Assembly (NCBI GenBank): GCA_964439435.1 | Contig: CAYTOF010000026.1 | Span: forward strand, 1-29,862 | Direction of reading: 5' to 3' | DNA length: 29,862 nt | Origin: CAYTOF01 sp964439435 | GTDB taxonomy: Bacteria > Bacillota > Clostridia > Oscillospirales > QAMX01 | In this document: in pieces, positions 15,397 through 23,932 of the stretch | Numbering within the stretch: position 1 is the first letter of the stretch | Layout of the letters: every line of letters starts with the position of its first letter | Made by a program: the position numbers and the translations under genes | The notes under the pieces: model-generated | The model's input: the letters and a program-made list of their open reading frames with translations, nothing else | The model's database searches: none | What the model was told of the DNA's origin: nothing

Positions 15397-16425
15397 TTAT
15401 AAAACATGCCAGCTCTGAGGTATATAGATTTTTTTGAATGTCTCCACCGCATATCTGTCTGTCATGCTGGAGATGTAATCGCAAAGCACTCTTTGAGGCG
15501 TGGAGCTTGAAAGCAGGGAGAGAAACATCTCAGGCAGCAGTTCAAGGTGTTTGTAAAAATACCTGTAGAGCTCTTCTAAAATGAGCTTGGACTTGGACTC
15601 CTCGCTCTTGGCAACGGAGTTTTTATAGATGCTCTCAAACATGAAATCGCGCAGTTCGTTTGTGGCGGCACCGATTGCGGGGGACATTGTGACGGCAAAG
15701 CCGTCTCCCCTTGGCCCGCTGTTTTCTATGACGTCCAAAATCATGTTGTTGATGCGGTCATGGGTCACATCTCCCAGCACATCCCTCAAAGGGGAGGGTA
15801 TGTCTTTTTCGGAGAAAATCCCCGCGCGCACAGCATCGTCTATGTCGTGGTGGATATAGGCGATGCGATCGGCAAGGGCGACAACCATGCCCTCAAAGGT
15901 ACCGGGTTTTTGCGGCCCCGTGTGGCGGAGAATGCCGTCTCGGACCTCGCGGCAGAGATTGAGCCCGAGACCGTTGTTTTCGAGGATGTCCACTACCCTC
16001 AAGCTGTTTTCATTGTGTCGAAAAGGAAGGCTTGAGATCTCCGAAAGGGCGCGCTCGCCGGCATGGCCAAAGGGCGTGTGCCCCAGATCATGGGCCAGCG
16101 CTATCGCCTCGGTCAGGTCTTCGTTGAGGTTGAGAGCCCTAGAAATTGTCCGAGCCACTTGGGAGACTTCCAGAGTGTGCGTGAGCCTTGTCCGATAATG
16201 GTCGCCGTCGGGGGAGAGAAAGACCTGTGTTTTGTGTTTTAACCTGCGAAAGGCCTTGGAGTGGATGATTCGATCACGATCCCGTTGAAAACATGTGCGT
16301 ATGGGGCAGTCAAGCTCAGGGCGCTCACGCCCTGTGGACGCATCTGAAAAAGAGGCAAAGGGGCTAAGCATTGCCCGCTCTCGTTCCTCCAGCATTTTTC
16401 GGATATGATGATCGCCAACTCCCAT
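15397..16425 (-). CDS. dgt: HD-domain deoxyguanosinetriphosphate triphosphohydrolase-like protein
   Basis: A 342-residue cytoplasmic protein from ATG 16425, seven bases after AAAGGAGGA. The family cleaves dGTP or other dNTPs to the nucleoside and tripolyphosphate. Visible motifs are FRRLKHKTQVF, the HD-domain His H83 in RLTHTLEVSQ, the metal pair H112-D113 in ALAHDLGHTPFGH, and the second metal Asp region in ALADRIAYIHHDIDDA. Length matches the short Gram-positive type without the E. coli insertions. It is the first gene of the dgt-dnaG-rpoD unit, 56 bases before dnaG, an order common in Clostridia. Nucleotide specificity cannot be read from the sequence. Confidence 0.92.
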   Translation of the reverse strand: MGVGDHHIRKMLEERERAMLSPFASFSDASTGRERPELDCPIRTCFQRDRDRIIHSKAFRRLKHKTQVFLSPDGDHYRTRLTHTLEVSQVARTISRALNLNEDLTEAIALAHDLGHTPFGHAGERALSEISSLPFRHNENSLRVVDILENNGLGLNLCREVRDGILRHTGPQKPGTFEGMVVALADRIAYIHHDIDDAVRAGIFSEKDIPSPLRDVLGDVTHDRINNMILDVIENSGPRGDGFAVTMSPAIGAATNELRDFMFESIYKNSVAKSEESKSKLILEELYRYFYKHLELLPEMFLSLLSSSTPQRVLCDYISSMTDRYAVETFKKIYIPQSWHVL

Positions 16426-16528
16426 GGCAGGTTCCTCCTTTGGCTTTTTAGGCTTAAAATCCGGCTCTCTATATATAATACGCAGGCTCTCTTGATTTTC
16501 CTCTTTTTTTTAAAAATATTTTTTAAAC

Positions 16529-16559
16529 TTGAAATTTGAGCTCTGTATTGTGTTATAAT
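16529..16559 (+). promoter_or_regulatory. Extended -10 promoter of the DUF4838 gene
   Basis: TTGAAA (16529-16534), a long 19-nt spacer, and TGTTATAAT (16551-16559), an extended -10. It lies 43 bases before the start codon. Confidence 0.6.
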
Positions 16560-16601
16560 CATGGAGCTGTGAAGCAAGTTTAGAATCAGGGAGGAAAAAG
16601 C

Positions 16602-18305
16602 ATGCTGACGTTGGCAAAAGACAAGATGACGGATTATCGCATTGTCAAATCCGCACAGGGCGGCGAAGCCGTTGCATACGCCGCGCAGGAATTGGCACAC
16701 TTTTTAAAGCAGATCACAGGGGCGGAATTTCCCATATATGACGATGATGCCGATGTGAGCGAAACGGAATTGTGGGTAGGAAAAAGCAAGAGAACAGAGG
16801 GGTTGGACATCGACTGGACTGTCTGCAAAGAAGAGGGATACTATGTCAAGAACATGGGGGACTCTGTTTTGCTTGCGGGCAGCGGCGAGCGCGGAACCCT
16901 ATACGCGGTCTATGACCTGTTGGAAGAGGAGCTTGGCTGCAGGTGGTTTACGCCAAAGCACAGCCATGTCCCAAAAAGAGAAAACTTAGCCATAAGAGAG
17001 CTCGACAAGCAGTTTACACCCGTATTTAAATACCGCAGTGTCGGATTTATAGAAGCCAGAGATGGCGATTTTGCCGCTCGGAATCGTTTGAATGCAGGCC
17101 CTGTCACCGACAAACACGGCGGCAAAGCATCTTGGGGAGGCGGACACTCATTTGATAGGTTGGTGCCGCCATCCGAGTTCTTTGAGGAGCACCCGGAATT
17201 CTTTTCGGAGATAGACGGAAAACGAGTGGGCATCTATGACAAAGACGGTCGCGCTGCACAGCTGTGCCTGACAAACCCCGAGGTGCTGGAAATAGCTTTG
17301 GAGAGGGTGATGGAAGCCCTGGCATACAATCCCGAGGCGATTGTCCCCGTGGCTCAAAATGACGGTGCGCCACCCTGCACATGTGAAAAATGCCGCGCCG
17401 TAGACTTTGAAGAGGAGAGCAATGCAGGCACACTGATGCGCTTTGTCAACGCCATCGCCGCAAAGGTAAAGGAGAAATATCCCAAAGCCTTTATCCAAAC
17501 CTATGCCTATAACCACACCCGCCGAGCACCTAAATATACGAAGCCTCTGGACAATGTCATCATCCATTTGTGCACAGGCGGAAGCTGCTTTTTGCATCCT
17601 TTGGAAGAGTGCAGCAAAGGTCTCGGGCACATTCAACGCGAATTCATTTTAGATTTCAACGAGTGGACAAAGATAGTCAAAAATGTGTATATTTTTGACT
17701 ATCCGACAAACTATGCCTTTTTCTTGCTGCCTCATCCGACACATCATGTTTTCAGGCCCAACTACGAGCTGTTTGCCAAAAACGGCATCTGCGGTGTCTA
17801 TGGTTGCGGTGTGACCTCCCGCGGGGCGTACTGCGCGGAGCTGAAGTCATATGTCTTGGCAAAGAGCATGTGGAACCCATATTGCGACGATGAGCTGCCG
17901 GTCTCCGAGTTTTTGGTCGGAGTTTACGGCATGGCGGCTCCTGTTATGGAGAGGATTTTCGATGCGTACAGAAAAGAGCTTGAGGACGAGGGCTTGCACA
18001 TAGGGGATGATCTGTTCGTGGACGTGCCCTATAATCGACCCGGATTTCTGGAGAGCCAGGACATCTTGTTTGACGAAGCCGAACGCCTGGCAGATGACAA
18101 AGACAAGCTGCACGAGGTCAAAAAAGCCCGCATATGGCAGCGCTTTGCGTCGGTCATCAAAAAAGACCACAAAGACCCGCAGGCGCAGGCTGAAATGGAT
18201 GCCCTTGCCTCGGATATGCTCATATTCGGCATGAAACAATTCTGCATACATTGGAGCATGGAGTATTGGCTGGAAAGATGGAAGGACAGGCGTTTCCAAG
18301 ACTGA
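16602..18305 (+). CDS. DUF4838 family protein, putative glycoside-hydrolase-like enzyme
   Basis: A 567-residue protein from ATG 16602, seven bases after GGAGG. Residues 1-120 form an alpha/beta domain like the N-terminal domain of GH67 and GH20 enzymes (AAQELAHFLKQITGAEFPIY, LLAGSGERGTLYAVYDLLEE, LGCRWFTP). The central region from about 130 is typical of DUF4838: FKYRSVGF, HSFDRLVPPSEFFEEHPEFF, CLTNPEVLEIA, PVAQNDGAPPCTCEKCRAVD, YAYNHTRRAP. A barrel fold is likely, with acidic candidates near VAQNDG. There is no signal peptide, so it should act in the cytoplasm. The substrate is unknown; many relatives come from glycan-degrading gut bacteria. It appears monocistronic and ends at a bidirectional hairpin. 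Confidence 0.85.
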   Translation: MLTLAKDKMTDYRIVKSAQGGEAVAYAAQELAHFLKQITGAEFPIYDDDADVSETELWVGKSKRTEGLDIDWTVCKEEGYYVKNMGDSVLLAGSGERGTLYAVYDLLEEELGCRWFTPKHSHVPKRENLAIRELDKQFTPVFKYRSVGFIEARDGDFAARNRLNAGPVTDKHGGKASWGGGHSFDRLVPPSEFFEEHPEFFSEIDGKRVGIYDKDGRAAQLCLTNPEVLEIALERVMEALAYNPEAIVPVAQNDGAPPCTCEKCRAVDFEEESNAGTLMRFVNAIAAKVKEKYPKAFIQTYAYNHTRRAPKYTKPLDNVIIHLCTGGSCFLHPLEECSKGLGHIQREFILDFNEWTKIVKNVYIFDYPTNYAFFLLPHPTHHVFRPNYELFAKNGICGVYGCGVTSRGAYCAELKSYVLAKSMWNPYCDDELPVSEFLVGVYGMAAPVMERIFDAYRKELEDEGLHIGDDLFVDVPYNRPGFLESQDILFDEAERLADDKDKLHEVKKARIWQRFASVIKKDHKDPQAQAEMDALASDMLIFGMKQFCIHWSMEYWLERWKDRRFQD

Positions 18306-18354
18306 GAACAACACGGGAAACATACCTGTAAAGCAAATAACATTACAAGCACTG

Positions 18355-18393
18355 ATGTGGGTCTTTGAGGTTATCATCTCCAAAGACCCACAT
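18355..18393. terminator. Bidirectional terminator hairpin between convergent genes
   Basis: A perfect 13-bp stem (ATGTGGGTCTTTG at 18355-18367 with CAAAGACCCACAT at 18381-18393) has a 13-nt loop. It serves the DUF4838 gene and the convergent TraB/GumN gene. T-runs are short on both sides. Confidence 0.7.
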
Positions 18394-18407
18394 TTATGAT
18401 AAAACCG

Positions 18408-19409
18408 TTACTTCAAGACAACGCTGTAGCCATAGTCCTCAAGGGCAGTTACGAGACCGGTTGGTCCCACCATGTGACCTGCGCCCACTATATAAAAGAC
18501 CGTTTGGCCTGACAGGAGAAGCTCTGAGCCTGCCTTTGCCATCTCTTTGTTTCGGTCTTCTACCAGGGCTTTGTTGTAGGAATGGTACATCTCATCCAAT
18601 TCAGAAGTCAGGTCTTTGGGGTATTCCAGGATAAGCTTTTCAAACTCAACTATATCCGCAGATTTCCACAGGTCATACATCTGCCTCATCTCGGAAATAG
18701 CTTTGTCCTTGTTTGAAATTGTCGACTCTATGAACAGATATGTGAGCTCCTCGGGCACGCCAAAGAGGATATCATATTGCAACTTGGCTGTTTCCAATTC
18801 ATGGATCGGCATGTTTTGCTTTTTTGCCAAGTTTAAAAAATAAAGGTCAACACCGTTTTTGGAATCAAGGCCGCTGCCTTTTACAATCACTTCGTCAATG
18901 AGGGTGTTCCAGGCGGTGGGAACCATATACTCATATACAAAATTATAAGCATTTGCCTCTTTGAGGAATGCTTTTGCTTTTTCATACAGTTCAGCGGGCA
19001 TATGGTCGGAGATTTTGCCGAAGTCGGGATAGACCATGAGGGCTGAGAGCTCCATGAGCTGCTCAAAGTCTTTTTCAAGGGCGACGATGTCGAGCTCAAC
19101 GGCTAAGATATCGCTTTCATCAAAAGCTGACATGATGGTATCGGGAAAGGGATAGATGCTTTCATCGGCAACGTGAATGGAGCCCAAAAGATAGAGTTTG
19201 CCTGAGCTGTCTTTGGAAGTGACCTCCCAAAAGAGAAAATTCGAGAGCTCCTTGGGTGCCTGCGTGTCGGGAGGGTCTGTTGGCACTGTCATTTGGGATG
19301 TTGTTGTCGTGGGGACCTGTGTCGGCCTCAGCTCAATGCTGCAACCACAAAAGGAAAAGGCTAGTGTTAAAAGACACAGAATAAGAACAAAGCTTTTAAA
19401 TGGTCTCAT
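18408..19409 (-). CDS. TraB/GumN (TIKI-like) family lipoprotein
   Basis: ATG 19409 (MRPFKSFVLILCLL) is chosen because GGAGG lies just upstream; the frame extends 15 codons further but without a better site. The 333-residue product begins with a hydrophobic segment ending in SFCGCS, a somewhat atypical lipobox (C23), then a short Thr/Pro linker to about residue 50. The TraB/GumN domain shows LYLLGSIHVADESIYPFP with its Gly-x-x-His-like motif, ESDILAVELD, and the closing FYIVGAGHMVGPTGLV. Related eukaryotic TIKI proteins are metalloproteases, and the His/Glu pattern suggests a shared fold; bacterial function is unknown. It lies 61 bases after the MATE gene and is probably last in that transcript. 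Confidence 0.88.
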   Translation of the reverse strand: MRPFKSFVLILCLLTLAFSFCGCSIELRPTQVPTTTTSQMTVPTDPPDTQAPKELSNFLFWEVTSKDSSGKLYLLGSIHVADESIYPFPDTIMSAFDESDILAVELDIVALEKDFEQLMELSALMVYPDFGKISDHMPAELYEKAKAFLKEANAYNFVYEYMVPTAWNTLIDEVIVKGSGLDSKNGVDLYFLNLAKKQNMPIHELETAKLQYDILFGVPEELTYLFIESTISNKDKAISEMRQMYDLWKSADIVEFEKLILEYPKDLTSELDEMYHSYNKALVEDRNKEMAKAGSELLLSGQTVFYIVGAGHMVGPTGLVTALEDYGYSVVLK

Positions 19410-19470
19410 CGGGATTGCCTCCATTGTGTTTTTATTGCGCGCTATGGCATACACTCTTTTGAAAATGGGG

Positions 19471-20880
19471 TTATTCTACGGAACAGGGTAGAGCGGCAGC
19501 GCCTGCGACGATCTCCGGGTCCAATTCGATGGGCTCATCGGTGCGCAGGGATTTTTTCAAAAACAATCGCGGCACATAAAAGGCTGTGCGCAGCACCCAG
19601 TCAAGCCCCATGGCAAGCATTATGCCATATGCCCCCATGCCAAATTTTATGCCGAGGAGCCACGCGGAAAAAACGCGCATTGTCCACATGCTGACCACTG
19701 AAACCGCAGTGACAAATTTGACATCCGCAACGGCGCGCAGGCCGTTAGAGGTCACAAAGGCTGTTGACCAGAAAGTGGGGATCATCACCAGAAGGAGCCT
19801 AAACAGCTTTATGGCGATGGGCAGAGCTTCCTTGGTGGGGTTATAGAGCCCGATGATCAGCGGTGCGGGGAAATACAGGATGAGGGACATCACGGCAAGC
19901 AGTGCGGTGGAATAAGATGTACATCGCAAAACGACATTTCTTGCCTGGCGTTTCAGCCCCGCGCCATAACACTGACCTCCTGCAGTTGTTGCGGCCACCG
20001 CCAGCGCATTTCCGGGAATGGATATTATGCCAAAGGTTGAACCTGCAATCACATGGGCGGACACCTCCCCTGTGGAGAGTATGCCGATGAAGACAGAGAC
20101 GATGATCTTGCCTGACTGAAACAGCAGAGCGTCAAGCCCTGCGGGCAAGCTGACACCCAAGAGGGGTTTCAAGATATCTCTTGAAAGCCGCATGTTTTCG
20201 AAGGAAAAGACATGGCGACCGTCTTCTCGCACTTCCGCGGCAATGAGAATTAGGCAGCCCACTATCCGAGCAATGGTTGTGGCCAGAGCTGCGCCGACAA
20301 CACCCATGCTAAAGCCGTATATGAAGAGGGCATTCAGGGAGATGTTTATTATATTCACAACAACAGAGGATTGCATGGAGATGCGGGTATGACCTTTGCC
20401 GCGAAAAACGGCAGCCAAGTTGGAAAACAGGGCAATGGCGGGATAGGAAGCAGCAGTCACAAGAAAATAGTTCAATCCATTTGTCCGAACCGCCGTTTCG
20501 ACTCTCGGATAAAGCAAGTCAAAGATCTGCCCTTTGAACAAGAGCACAAGCAAAGAAACGACGATCATGATGGAGGTCATCAACAGAGATGACTGTCCCA
20601 CGCAGCGCAATATGCCCTTTCTGTCTCGACGGCCGTACATCTGAGCGATGACCACTGTCGTGCCTGTGGCAATCGCCAAAAACACGGATAAAAACAGCAT
20701 GTTGATGCTGTCTACCAAGCCAACCGCAGAAACTGCCGTGTCTCCCACATGGCTGACCATGACAGTATCGGCAAGGCCCACCGTCGCACCCAGAGCGTGT
20801 TCGACAAAGATGGGCCAGCTAAGCTTCATAATAGCTTTGGCATCAAATTTTATGTTTTCCGGGGAAATCAAAGCGCTCAT
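19471..20880 (-). CDS. MATE family efflux transporter
   Basis: A 469-residue integral membrane protein from ATG 20880 behind GAGG. About twelve hydrophobic segments in two similar halves fit the MATE fold. Landmarks include LSWPIFVEHALGATVGLADTVMV at the start of half one (shortened here: LSWPIFVEHAL, GLADTVMVSHVG), ATGTTVVIAQMYG, and in half two LLGVSLPAGLDALLFQSG and ALAVAATTAGGQCYGAG. The family exports cationic drugs, dyes or metabolites using sodium or proton gradients. Its start overlaps the stop of the LtaS-like gene as ATGA (20877-20880), so translation is coupled. That pairing hints at export of an envelope-related compound, which is inference. Confidence 0.93.
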   Translation of the reverse strand: MSALISPENIKFDAKAIMKLSWPIFVEHALGATVGLADTVMVSHVGDTAVSAVGLVDSINMLFLSVFLAIATGTTVVIAQMYGRRDRKGILRCVGQSSLLMTSIMIVVSLLVLLFKGQIFDLLYPRVETAVRTNGLNYFLVTAASYPAIALFSNLAAVFRGKGHTRISMQSSVVVNIINISLNALFIYGFSMGVVGAALATTIARIVGCLILIAAEVREDGRHVFSFENMRLSRDILKPLLGVSLPAGLDALLFQSGKIIVSVFIGILSTGEVSAHVIAGSTFGIISIPGNALAVAATTAGGQCYGAGLKRQARNVVLRCTSYSTALLAVMSLILYFPAPLIIGLYNPTKEALPIAIKLFRLLLVMIPTFWSTAFVTSNGLRAVADVKFVTAVSVVSMWTMRVFSAWLLGIKFGMGAYGIMLAMGLDWVLRTAFYVPRLFLKKSLRTDEPIELDPEIVAGAAALPCSVE

Positions 20881-22631
20881 GGCTGCCTCACAGTGTAGCC
20901 GCGCCCAAGCACCCTGTCATAGGTGAGGGCGTCAAGTGCTTCGTTTGGGACAAGCACCTGACCTGTCGCGCTCGTGTAGAGAGGGGAGCGGGACATGGCA
21001 GCGAGGATGGTTGTGCTGAATTTCGGCAAATTGCCCTGTTGTGCAAAGGAGAGCAGACAGTGGGGCAGATAAAACAGGGATATGGTGTCCCGAGGAAAGG
21101 CCTCATATGTGCTCTCGTAGTTTGTGTAGATGAAGTATTTTTGGACAAAGAGCTCATAGCAATTTGTGTTGTCAAAACCCTGCTGTTGATAGGTGTTGCC
21201 CTTCAATGCAAAGAATGGGAAGTGGTCTCCCAGAAAGAGCAGAACGGTCGGCTCCTCCAGATTGTCTATGGCGTCTAACAGCTCCCCAAGCCTTGCATCG
21301 GAGTGCTCCACCCCGCGCAGAAAATATTCGAGCTCACTTGTCATGCCGTCATAAAATGCGTTGTAGGGGGTGTGGTTTTGCATGGTCGTGACAAAGACAA
21401 AGGCGGGCTCCTCGCTTTTTACAATTTCTTCTAAGGCAGCGTCGAAGACAACGCCGTCGTCGGTATATCCGTGAAAGGTGCGACCATCGTCGAGGTCTTT
21501 TGAAAACAAGAGCTTTTGGAAGCCATAATGGGGATATATGCGGTCACGGCCGTAAAAATCGGACTTAAAGGGGTGTATATAGACTGTTTTATAGCCGTAG
21601 TCTGAAAACAGAGATGCAATGCCTCCGATATCGCGGGAAAACATTTTCTGCGGTAAGACGGGGTTGTTCAGAGCCGCCATGGGCAAGCCTGCGAGCAGTT
21701 CAAATTCGGTGCGGCAGGTATAGCCGCCAAATGTCGGCATGAGCACCGTGCTCGAAAACCCAAGTTCACAAGCTCTGTCGAAGCTTTCATAGGCGCTGTC
21801 CGGTGCAAGCTCTTTGGAGAGGCGTCTAAAATCGGCAAAGGACTCGCTCAAAATAACGATGACATTTGGAGATATGCCCTTTGGGTTCTCCGCTGGTGGC
21901 AAAAGCAAGTCAAGTATGGTCTCTTTGTTGTAGTTTTTGGGTTTTGAAGGTCTTTTGGAGAACAGGTAAGAGGCCTCGCTCGAGAGAAATGAGACAAGCC
22001 CATCCGCTTTGAATTTGGCCTGTGCGACAAAGGCATTGTGCACGATTTGATTGTCCACTCCGAAAAGCCTGTAGAGCGGGCTTGAAAGGGAGGTGAAGAG
22101 GACTAAAAAACTCAGAGCTGTTGCCGCTACGCCGATTGGAATGCGAAGCTTTATTTTGATTTTGAGCGGTGGAGCAAATACATATAGCGCTGCTATATAT
22201 ATAATCAACAGAAGCGCATTCACAATGATATAGGGCGTCAATCTGATATGGGCGAAGCCCGAGATGTCGTCTAAGTTCTGTGCCAAGGACAAATCGGATA
22301 TCAAAAAATGACTGCCCGAGGCGTCGAACTTGTAAAACTCGATATAAGAAAAAGCATATATGAAAAAACCCATAATGCTTGCAGGAATCCATGCGCGGCC
22401 AAAGAGCAATAACACAGATGTGTAGATAAGGCCGAGTATTAAAACAGAGAACAGAAAGGGACCAAATTGCGTTGTTAGAAATGAGAGGAGAGCGGGCAGG
22501 CTTTGAAGGTGGTTGTTCTCTGCACTGATGGCTAAGAAAACGGGGAACATCACGGAAAGGGCCGTGCCGAGTGCAACAAGGCACTTTTTCTCGCGCAGAT
22601 ATGCAAGTGCCGAGTTTATTTTTTTTATCAT
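20877..22631 (-). CDS. LtaS-like phosphoglycerol transferase (alkaline-phosphatase/sulfatase superfamily)
   Basis: ATG 22631 (MIKKINSALAYLREKK) follows AGAGG; longer in-frame starts lack a site. The 584-residue product has about five N-terminal membrane segments (to about residue 200), then an extracellular sulfatase-fold domain. Its landmarks are NVIVILSESFADF with a metal-binding Glu, MPTFGGYTCRTEFELLAGLP with the region of the nucleophilic Thr, TVYIHPFKSDFYGRD, TTMQNHTPY, and VLLFLGDHFPFF with the metal Asp-His. LtaS-type enzymes move phosphoglycerol from phosphatidylglycerol onto lipoteichoic acid or onto surface glycans. Polymerase and single-transfer enzymes cannot be told apart here. 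It heads an operon with the MATE and TraB/GumN genes, driven by the promoter at 22744-22772. Confidence 0.9.
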   Translation of the reverse strand: MIKKINSALAYLREKKCLVALGTALSVMFPVFLAISAENNHLQSLPALLSFLTTQFGPFLFSVLILGLIYTSVLLLFGRAWIPASIMGFFIYAFSYIEFYKFDASGSHFLISDLSLAQNLDDISGFAHIRLTPYIIVNALLLIIYIAALYVFAPPLKIKIKLRIPIGVAATALSFLVLFTSLSSPLYRLFGVDNQIVHNAFVAQAKFKADGLVSFLSSEASYLFSKRPSKPKNYNKETILDLLLPPAENPKGISPNVIVILSESFADFRRLSKELAPDSAYESFDRACELGFSSTVLMPTFGGYTCRTEFELLAGLPMAALNNPVLPQKMFSRDIGGIASLFSDYGYKTVYIHPFKSDFYGRDRIYPHYGFQKLLFSKDLDDGRTFHGYTDDGVVFDAALEEIVKSEEPAFVFVTTMQNHTPYNAFYDGMTSELEYFLRGVEHSDARLGELLDAIDNLEEPTVLLFLGDHFPFFALKGNTYQQQGFDNTNCYELFVQKYFIYTNYESTYEAFPRDTISLFYLPHCLLSFAQQGNLPKFSTTILAAMSRSPLYTSATGQVLVPNEALDALTYDRVLGRGYTVRQP

Positions 22632-22675
22632 TTTATGACCTCTTAAAAAAAGACTTATAAAAAACAAAACAGCAA

Positions 22676-22712
22676 AGAGCACAATGGGTGTGCTTTGCGT
22701 ACGGGACGCAAA
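22676..22712 (-). other. Two adjacent small stem-loops in the leader of the LtaS-like operon
   Basis: AGCACA/TGTGCT (about 22678-22694) and TTTGCGT/ACGCAAA (22694-22700 with 22706-22712) lie in the roughly 110-base untranslated leader. They could affect mRNA stability or attenuation; nothing firmer can be said. Confidence 0.35.
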
Positions 22713-22743
22713 ACATGCATTTTAAAGAACACTTATTCATTAG

Positions 22744-22772
22744 ATTATAGCAAATCATACTCTATATATCAA
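22744..22772 (-). promoter_or_regulatory. Strong promoter of the LtaS-like/MATE/TraB operon
   Basis: Minus-strand TTGATA (22772-22767), 17-nt spacer, TATAAT (22749-22744) with an extended TGC before the -10. Confidence 0.75.
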
Positions 22773-22862
22773 GCAAAAATACCAAGCCGGGGCGGAAAAG
22801 CACATCGAAGAAGGAACTCTTTGGGCGAATTTGCATATTTAATGCATTTTCCTTTTTACTGA

Positions 22863-22891
22863 TTGAACAATATGCCCTTATGTTATATAAT
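22863..22891 (+). promoter_or_regulatory. Promoter of the URO-D/GH172 operon
   Basis: TTGAAC (22863-22868), 17-nt spacer, TATAAT (22886-22891), 36 bases before the first start codon. Confidence 0.75.
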
Positions 22892-22926
22892 GACTGTGAA
22901 TTGAGAAAAAGGGAGAGCGGGATAAT

Positions 22927-23880
22927 ATGACAAACTACAAAAAGGCAATGCTGTATCTATATCCATCGGAAATTCCGACCTCCGTGGGGGTTTTGCCCGC
23001 CGCATGGATGATTTATAGAGACGAGCTTGCAAAAATTGCAGAAAAATACCCTGAATACTTTGGAAACCTTGAGCACAAGCGGAAAAACTATGATGAATAC
23101 GGGGATATCCGCTATGCCCTCGGGGATAAAACCGACCTTTGGGGCTATGTGTGGAGCAATATAAAACACGGACATGACTCCATAGTCAAACAACACCCCC
23201 TGCCAAAAAGGGAGATGGTCAGAACATTTAAGGCGCCCACGCAAGATGACGGCATCCCCCATGGCTTTATGTATCTGCGCCTGGCCGATCTTCGCGGCTT
23301 TGAAGAGTTGATGATAGATTTTGCAGAGGAACCGCCGGAACTTCAGATGCTCATTGACATTGTCAGAGATTACAATTTAGACCTTATTCTAAAAAGGCTT
23401 GAAACGAACACAAATTGGATTATGGACTTTGGTGACGACCTCGGCATGCAGCATGGGCTGGCGATGGGGCCGGAAAAGTGGCGTAAATATCTAAAACCTG
23501 CATTTGCGACCCTGTATGCGCCGATCAAAGCTGCGGGCAAAAAAGTGTATATGCACACCGATGGGCAGATATATGAGATAATACCGGACCTTGTCGAGTG
23601 CGGTGTCGATGTGGTCAACCCGCAGTTTAGGGCCAACGGCATCGACAATCTGCAGCGTGTTTGCAGGGGAAAGGTCGGTGTCTATCTGGACCTCGACAGG
23701 CAGATGTTCCCCTTTGCCTCAAGAAAAGATATAGATGACCATATCAGAGAGGCGGTGGAAAAACTCTATTTGCCCGAGGGGGGCTTGGGGCTTTCCGCAG
23801 AGGTGGACGAAGGCGTTCCTCTGGAGACAATAGATGCTATCTGCGCATCCCTGCGCAAGTGGAGAGTGTACAAGGGATAG
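22927..23880 (+). CDS. Uroporphyrinogen-decarboxylase-fold (URO-D family) protein
   Basis: A 317-residue cytoplasmic protein from ATG 22927 behind AGGGAGAG. The C-terminal half carries the URO-D barrel pattern: DFGDDLGMQHGLAMGPEKW, the PAFATLYAPIKAAGKKVYMH strand, HTDGQIYEIIPDLVECG, DVVNPQFRANGID, and a closing GGLGLSAEVDEGVP. True HemE needs several conserved residues that are not seen, and no haem genes are nearby. The corrinoid methyltransferases MtaA and CmuA bind zinc with His-x-Cys; here the same place reads H210-T-D212, so a zinc-thiol mechanism is unlikely. It is the first gene of a unit with two GH172 enzymes, which points to a carbohydrate-linked role. I cannot name the reaction. 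Confidence 0.8.
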   Translation: MTNYKKAMLYLYPSEIPTSVGVLPAAWMIYRDELAKIAEKYPEYFGNLEHKRKNYDEYGDIRYALGDKTDLWGYVWSNIKHGHDSIVKQHPLPKREMVRTFKAPTQDDGIPHGFMYLRLADLRGFEELMIDFAEEPPELQMLIDIVRDYNLDLILKRLETNTNWIMDFGDDLGMQHGLAMGPEKWRKYLKPAFATLYAPIKAAGKKVYMHTDGQIYEIIPDLVECGVDVVNPQFRANGIDNLQRVCRGKVGVYLDLDRQMFPFASRKDIDDHIREAVEKLYLPEGGLGLSAEVDEGVPLETIDAICASLRKWRVYKG

Positions 23881-23932
23881 AGATATCCTTATCGATATTA
23901 CAGACATAAATGTATAACAGGAGGGAAATATC

